A stretch of DNA of 64,000 bases from Hymenobacter armeniacus. GTDB taxonomy: Bacteria > Bacteroidota > Bacteroidia > Cytophagales > Hymenobacteraceae. Below, one piece after another: positions 59,485 to 64,000 of the stretch. The stretch covers positions 620,001-684,000 of the forward strand of contig NZ_JACXAC010000001.1 of assembly GCF_014699055.1 (NCBI RefSeq), given 5' to 3'. The position numbers and the translations under genes were made by a program. Position 1 is the first letter of the stretch, and the number at the start of each line of letters is the position of its first letter. Below the pieces are notes generated by a model. That model was not told the origin of the DNA. It saw only the letters and a program-made list of their open reading frames with translations, and made no database searches.

Positions 59485-61506
59485 TCAGGCCGGTTCCAGC
59501 ACCTGCATTTCCTGCAGCAGCTGCTGCACCCGGTCGGGCTTGCCAAAGACGTAGAGCGTGTCGTGCAGTTGAATGATGCCGTCCTCGTGCACCACTTCCA
59601 GCATGCGGCCCTCGCGGCAAATGCCCATCAGGCAGAGGCCAAAGCGCCGCCGCAGCTCGGTTTCGGAGAGTTCGGCGCCCCCCAGGCAGGTGTGGGGGTC
59701 GGCCTCGACGGGCACGGTGGCCACCTCGGCCCCGGCCAGCCCCACGTGGATGCTGGCCCATGCCGCCCGGCTGATGGAGTGCGGCCGCAGCATGGCGTGG
59801 CTGCCGTGCCGCAGCTCGCCGATGACTTCCTCGATGGTGGGCAGCGGCACCAGGAAGCGGGCCAGCACGTGGGCCAGCACTTCCATGGAGGTTTCCTGCT
59901 CCTGGGCAATGACTTCGGTGGCGCCCACGTGGTAGAGGTTGCGGCGCTCGTACACGTAGAGGCTGCGCACCAGAATGCAGCCCACGGGGTTGAGCCGCCG
60001 AATGGCCGCCACGGCCCGCAGCGAGGCCGCCGGGTCGGAAATGGCCACCACGATGACCCGGGCCCGGGCCACGCCCAGGTGCTCGAGCACGTGCTCGTGG
60101 GTCACGTCGCCGTAGAGGATGCGCTCGCCGCGCTTCAGGCCGCGGTGCATCTTGTCGGGGTCGGCTTCGAGGATGATGTAGGGGACGTGGGCAAACTTGG
60201 CGGCCCGCGCCAGGTTGCGCCCGTTCAGGCCGTAGCCCACGATGACGAGGTGGTCGAGCAGGGGCGGCGCTTCCACGGCCACGGCCGGCACGGCGGGCTT
60301 GGGGCTTGTGTGCAGGCGCTGCTCCAACTCCAGGGGCCAGGGCAGGCGCATCACCCAGTTCACCACGGGCCGGGCCAGGGCCAGCACGCCGGGCGTGGCG
60401 CACATGGTGAGCACCGAAATGGCCAGGAAAATCTGGTAGCTGTCGGGCTTGATGAGGCCCGCCTGCAAGCCCGCCCGCGAGAGCACAAAGGCGAACTCGC
60501 CCACCTGCGCCAGGGCCATGCCCGTGAGCAGCACCTCGTTCACCGGCGCGCGCAAAAAGACCGTGGCCACCGGCGTGAGCAGCATTTTCAGCAAGATGAC
60601 CCCGAGGGTGAGCAGCACAATCTGGACCGGGTGGGCCAGCAGCACGTGCACGTCGAACAACATGCCGATGGACACGAAAAAGAAGCTGGCAAACACTTCC
60701 CGAAACGGCAGCACGCTGCTCACGGCCTCGTAGCTGTACTCGGATTCGGAGATGATGAGGCCGGCCAGAAACGCGCCCAGCGCCAGCGAAAGGCCCGCCT
60801 GCTGCGTGAGCACGGCCACCCCCAGGCAAGTGCCGATGACGGTGAGCAAAAACAGCTCGCGGCTGCGGGTGCGGGCCACGGCCAGCAGCACCTTGGGCAT
60901 GAGGTAGCGCGCCCCGAGGCCCACCACGGCCACCACGGCCAGGATTTTGGCCACCATCAGCAACAGGGCCAGCGCGGGGCTGCCGGTGGCCTGGCCGCTC
61001 AGCAGCGGGATGAGCAGCATCATGGGCACCACGGCCAGGTCCTGAAACAGCAGCACCGCCAGCACCATCTGCCCGTGCACCGATTCCACTTCCATGCGCT
61101 CCTGCATGAGCCGCAGCACAATGGCCGTGCTGCTGAGCGAGAGCAGAAACCCCCAGAAAACCGACGAGCTAAACGAATTGCCCGCCGCCATGCCCAGCAC
61201 CGCCACGGCCGCCACCGTGAGGCCTACCTGCAGGGTGCCGCCCAGGAAAACCGCCCGCTTGATGCGCCCCAGGCTCTGCACCGAAAATTCGAGCCCGATG
61301 GTGAACATGAGCATGATGACGCCCATCTCGGCCACGCTGTCGACCTTGGCGGGCAGCTTCACCAACCCCAGCGCGTAGGGCCCGGCCAGCATGCCCGTCA
61401 CCAGAAACCCGATAATGGACGGCAGCTTGAAGCGGTTGAACAGCAAGGTCACGCCCACCGACAGCAGCAGGATGACCAGTAAATCGTAGAGCAGCGAATA
61501 GTTCAT
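59485..61506 (-). CDS. CPA2-type cation:proton antiporter with TrkA domains
   Basis: 673 aa, KefB/YbaL-like. Twelve or so membrane helices (start LLYDLLVILLLSVGVTLLFN; conserved VMLFTIGLEFS-type MLMFTIGLEFSVQSLG and VLLFQDLAVVPMMLL), then a TrkA-N domain (LVIVGYGLNGRNLARAAKFA, ILYGDVTHEHVLEHL) and a C-terminal TrkA-C domain (LSETELRRRFGLCLMGI). It exchanges K+ or Na+ for protons under NAD(H) or other ligand control. Transcribed alone from an unrecognised promoter. Confidence 0.93.
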   Translation of the reverse strand: MNYSLLYDLLVILLLSVGVTLLFNRFKLPSIIGFLVTGMLAGPYALGLVKLPAKVDSVAEMGVIMLMFTIGLEFSVQSLGRIKRAVFLGGTLQVGLTVAAVAVLGMAAGNSFSSSVFWGFLLSLSSTAIVLRLMQERMEVESVHGQMVLAVLLFQDLAVVPMMLLIPLLSGQATGSPALALLLMVAKILAVVAVVGLGARYLMPKVLLAVARTRSRELFLLTVIGTCLGVAVLTQQAGLSLALGAFLAGLIISESEYSYEAVSSVLPFREVFASFFFVSIGMLFDVHVLLAHPVQIVLLTLGVILLKMLLTPVATVFLRAPVNEVLLTGMALAQVGEFAFVLSRAGLQAGLIKPDSYQIFLAISVLTMCATPGVLALARPVVNWVMRLPWPLELEQRLHTSPKPAVPAVAVEAPPLLDHLVIVGYGLNGRNLARAAKFAHVPYIILEADPDKMHRGLKRGERILYGDVTHEHVLEHLGVARARVIVVAISDPAASLRAVAAIRRLNPVGCILVRSLYVYERRNLYHVGATEVIAQEQETSMEVLAHVLARFLVPLPTIEEVIGELRHGSHAMLRPHSISRAAWASIHVGLAGAEVATVPVEADPHTCLGGAELSETELRRRFGLCLMGICREGRMLEVVHEDGIIQLHDTLYVFGKPDRVQQLLQEMQVLEPA

Positions 61507-61702
61507 GGCGCGCAGCTTTGGGCAGGCGCGCTACCGGGCTCGGCGCGCCCACAGGTTGGGGAGGCAGGCCATTGCCGGGCATTCATCCACACACAAACCG
61601 CTTCACTTCCGAAACGGCATCCAACAGCCTATGAAAACATTGTAGATAAGTAGAGGCTATACATCATAAGCTATAAATCAGAACATTCACGGCGCAGCTC
61701 GG

Positions 61703-61994
61703 CTAGGCCGGACTCAGCGTTTTGCGCTTGGCGGGGGCGGGCAGGGGAGCGGTGCCAAGCTTCTGAAAGGACTTGTGCAGCTGCTTCACCAGAAACTTGG
61801 CCGCCGCGCGGGTGGCCTTGCGGTTGCGCACGTTGCTATTCGTTCAATAGCTTGGTGAACTTATGGCTCAGCTTGCGCACGGTGTTCACCAGCGGTTTTT
61901 CGAGCTTACGGGCGTATTTGGCGTTGAGTCCGCTCAGGTTGGCCTGGATGTCATTGGCCAGCCGAATCTGCAATTGGTGCGGGTCGGTTTTCAT
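61703..61994 (-). pseudogene. Frameshifted small basic protein gene
   Basis: From ATG at 61994 the frame reads MKTDPHQLQIRLANDIQANL and ends KFTKLLNE at a TAG (61836-61838). The next frame continues the same style directly, SNVRNRKATRAAAKFLVKQL to KRKTLSPA, ending at 61703. Dropping the single base at 61838 restores one basic, helical protein of about 96 aa. It may be a pseudogene, a sequencing error, or a pair of small genes. Confidence 0.5.
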
Positions 61995-62126
61995 CGGGAA
62001 TGGGCATTAGGGAGGAGCTGCAACCTGGCCGGAGCTCGGCTTGGAAGCAACTGGGGTAAGATAAAAAAGCTGGACAGCGTCGACCATGAGCAAAATCAGC
62101 CCTGTGCTTGATTACAATCTTGGCCT

Positions 62127-62192
62127 ATGACAACAATCGAAACCTCAATTGATTAAGGTCATGGTTTGCGGCGTGGCCCGGGCTGAAATTGT
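62127..62192 (+). promoter_or_regulatory. FNR-like tandem dyad promoter of the efflux adaptor gene
   Basis: Distal dyad ATGAC-AACA-ATCGA at 62127-62140 (one core mismatch), proximal TTGAT-TAAG-GTCAT at 62149-62162, centres 22 bp apart. The aligned octamer GAAATTGT at 62185-62192 is a weak -7 element. A further partial dyad TTGAT-TACA-ATCTT lies at 62108-62121. The ATG is 45 bp beyond the octamer. Confidence 0.5.
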
Positions 62193-62236
62193 GGCCAAAA
62201 CACGGTGCCCCGGCACAACCGGCCGCCTGCTTGTCC

Positions 62237-63334
62237 ATGAATCTCAACTGGTACTCCCGGCTTGGTCGGCTAACTGGGCTGCTGCTGCTGGTGGCCGGCT
62301 GCCGCGACAAAGCCGAGCGGGTGAAGCCCGTGTGGTCGGCCATTTCAGAGTCGGTGTACGCGGCCGGCACGGTTAAGAGCGGGCGGCAGTACCAGGCGTT
62401 TGCCACCGTGGGCGGGGTTATTCATGCGGTGCTGGTGCGCGAGGGCGACTCGGTGCGGGTGGGCGCGCCGCTGCTCTCCATCGCCAGCGACGTGCCCCGG
62501 CTAACCCAGGAAAACGCCGCCCTGGCCGCCCGCTACGCCGACCTGCGGGCCAACCAAAGCCAGCTCGATGAAGCCCGCCAGCGCATTGCCCTGCAACGCC
62601 GCACCATGCAAAACGACCTGTTGCAGCTCACCCGCCAACGCCAGCTCTGGCAGCAGGCCATCGGCACCAAGCTCACGCTGGAGCAGAAAGAGCTGGCCTA
62701 CGCCGCCTCCAAAACGGCCTATGAGTCGGCCGTGCTCAGCTACCAGACGCTCAGGCGGCAACTCGACTTTGCCGCCGCGCAGGCCCGCAACAACCTCCAG
62801 ATTGCCCGGCAGCAGGCCGGCGACTACCTGTTGCGCAGCAAAATCGACGGCGTTGTCTACCAGCTCTACCGCGAAAAGGGCGAGGCCGTGACGCCCCAAA
62901 CGCCGCTGGCCCTGCTCGGCGACGCCCGCCACTTCGTGCTCGAAATGCAGGTCGATGAAACGGACATCGTGCAAGTGCGCCCCGGCCAGCTGGTGCTCGT
63001 GACGCTGGATAGCTACCAAAACCAGGTATTTCAGGCGCGCGTCACCCGGGTTTCGCCCATGATGAACACCGGCAGCCGCACGTTTGAGGTCGATGCCGCC
63101 TTCGTGCGCCAGCCGCCGGTGCTCTACCCCTTCGTGAGCTTTGAGGCCAATATCGTGCTGCAAACCAAGCCTAGGGCGCTGCTCATTCCGCGCCGCCTGC
63201 TCCTGAACGACTCCACGGTGCTGAAAAGCAACGGCCAGCCGGCGCGGGTAAAAACCGGCCTGCGCGACTATCAGCAGGTGGAAATCCTGGCCGGCCTCTC
63301 GCCCTCCGACGAACTCATCGACCCCGCCCCATGA
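62237..63334 (+). CDS. HlyD-type efflux adaptor lipoprotein
   Basis: 365 aa from MNLNWYSRLGRLTGLLLL; the lipobox is LLVAGC. Membrane-fusion features: VIHAVLVREGDSVRVGAPLL (lipoyl-like), a long helical hairpin (NAALAARYADLRANQSQLDE to RNNLQIARQQAGDYLL), GVVYQLYREKGEAVTPQTPL and a beta-barrel part (VDETDIVQVRPGQLVLVTLD). Likely adaptor for the ABC permease whose start overlaps its stop (ATGA). Upstream extension to 62189 not used. Confidence 0.88.
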   Translation: MNLNWYSRLGRLTGLLLLVAGCRDKAERVKPVWSAISESVYAAGTVKSGRQYQAFATVGGVIHAVLVREGDSVRVGAPLLSIASDVPRLTQENAALAARYADLRANQSQLDEARQRIALQRRTMQNDLLQLTRQRQLWQQAIGTKLTLEQKELAYAASKTAYESAVLSYQTLRRQLDFAAAQARNNLQIARQQAGDYLLRSKIDGVVYQLYREKGEAVTPQTPLALLGDARHFVLEMQVDETDIVQVRPGQLVLVTLDSYQNQVFQARVTRVSPMMNTGSRTFEVDAAFVRQPPVLYPFVSFEANIVLQTKPRALLIPRRLLLNDSTVLKSNGQPARVKTGLRDYQQVEILAGLSPSDELIDPAP

Positions 63335-64000
63335 AACTGCCCCTGCTCTACGACGTGGCCCTAGCCCTGCTGCGGGCCCGCGGGCGCCAAACGCTGGTGG
63401 CGGCCATCGGCGTCACGTTCAGCATCACCATGTTTATCGCGCTGCTCAGCTTTATGTCGGGCCTCAACCAACTGCTCGACGGGCTGGTGCTGAACCGCAC
63501 GCCCCACGTGCGCCTCTACAACGAGGTGAAGCCCGACCCGCAGCAGCCCGTGGACCGCTTCACCGGCCCTGGGCCGCACAATTTCATCCGCTCCATCAAG
63601 CCCGCCGACGAGCTGCCGCGCATCCACAACGTGGCGGCCATCCTGGCCGCGCTGCGCCGCGACCCGCGCGTGCGCGGCGTGGCCCCCAAAACCCAGGCCC
63701 AGGTGTTCTACAACGTGGGTACCATCGACCTCACCGGCACCGTTAGCGGCATCGACCCCGAGCCGGAAACCCGGCTGTTTGCCTTCGGCGACTACGTGGT
63801 GGCCGGCAACCCCGCGAGCCTGCAAACCGTGCCCAACAGCATCATCCTGGGCAAAGCCGCCGCCGACCTCATGCTGGTGGGCGTGGGCGACGTGGTGCAG
63901 CTCACCACCGTGAAGGGCAACCGCGTGCAGCTTAAGGTGGTCGGGCTGTTTCAGTCAGGCCTGCTCGAAGTCGATAAAGTGCAGAGCTACACCTCGCTGG
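63331..64000 (+). CDS. MacB-like ABC transporter permease, N-terminal part (runs out of the window)
   Basis: About 223 residues visible from MKLPLLYDVALALLRARGRQ. One membrane helix (TLVAAIGVTFSITMFIALLS) precedes a large outer domain with RRDPRVRGVAPKTQAQVFYN, IILGKAAADLMLVGVGDVV and KVVGLFQSGLLEVDK, the MacB periplasmic plan. Start overlaps the adaptor stop by 4 bp (ATGA). With the adaptor it should form an export pump or lipoprotein release system; the ATPase is probably downstream. Confidence 0.85.
   Translation, partial: MKLPLLYDVALALLRARGRQTLVAAIGVTFSITMFIALLSFMSGLNQLLDGLVLNRTPHVRLYNEVKPDPQQPVDRFTGPGPHNFIRSIKPADELPRIHNVAAILAALRRDPRVRGVAPKTQAQVFYNVGTIDLTGTVSGIDPEPETRLFAFGDYVVAGNPASLQTVPNSIILGKAAADLMLVGVGDVVQLTTVKGNRVQLKVVGLFQSGLLEVDKVQSYTSL

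Noticed and set aside
1-64000. CRISPR arrays, tRNA or rRNA genes, transposases or prophage
   Set aside because: No repeat-spacer pattern, no cloverleaf recognised by eye and no transposase or integrase motifs were found. tRNA detection by eye is not exhaustive.

Overview
The window looks like chromosomal DNA of a GC-rich Bacteroidota, most probably Hymenobacter or a close relative. The grounds are a type IX secretion (T9SS) C-terminal domain at 45744-47513, SBBP-type beta-propeller repeats, promoter elements of the Bacteroidota type (TAnnTTTG), few Shine-Dalgarno sequences, and many dispersed intergenic palindromes. No rRNA, tRNA, CRISPR array, transposase or phage gene was seen. The genus is inferred from general resemblance, not from a database search.

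Layout. 1-12.0 kb is ordinary housekeeping and envelope material: the end of a DUF885 peptidase-like protein, a thioredoxin-like protein, a YdcF-type membrane protein, a semialdehyde dehydrogenase, an ECF sigma/anti-sigma pair, a stand-alone H-NOX heme protein followed by an AhpD-like peroxidase and a rhodanese lipoprotein, and a glycosyltransferase group. 12.2-27.7 kb holds a universal stress protein (USP), an amidohydrolase, a LOG protein, an NRAMP-related transporter, a D-lactate dehydrogenase and a P-type ATPase, then a run of one six-BON-domain protein, a small ORF and four USPs. 27.7-38.1 kb carries phosphoenolpyruvate synthase, an Mla/MCE lipid transporter, a PfkB kinase, oxygen-dependent coproporphyrinogen oxidase (HemF), and a PAS histidine kinase overlapping a response regulator that has a CRP/FNR-type output. 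38.2-49 kb has a second BON protein, two more USPs, a degenerate group III truncated-globin-like protein, a phosphoribosyltransferase, an alpha/beta hydrolase, an erythromycin-esterase-like protein and the T9SS propeller. 48.9-53 kb has an outer-membrane barrel, three small His-rich secreted peptides and an OmpR-type two-component system. 53-61.5 kb has a PAP2 phosphatase, a third BON/USP operon, a DUF4239-like membrane protein and a CPA2 antiporter. The window ends in an efflux adaptor and an ABC permease.

How it works together. Nine USPs, three six-BON proteins, PpsA, a cation ATPase, PfkB, PRTase, hydrolase, EreA-like protein and a sensor kinase/CRP-type regulator closely resemble the content of low-oxygen persistence loci (the Burkholderia cenocepacia lxa locus, the Mycobacterium DosR regulon). 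The strongest observation is regulatory. Ten intergenic regions, and a weaker eleventh, can be read with one 66-bp geometry: a dyad of the form TGAY-N4-RTCA, a second dyad or half-dyad exactly 22 bp closer to the gene, and a -7-like element (TAnnTTTG or a degenerate form) whose first T of TTTG lies exactly 33.5 and 55.5 bp from the two dyad centres. This looks like an FNR/CRP-like regulon with two dimers bound in tandem. Its natural candidate regulator is the response-regulator/CRP fusion at 35423-36475. No database search or statistical test was run.
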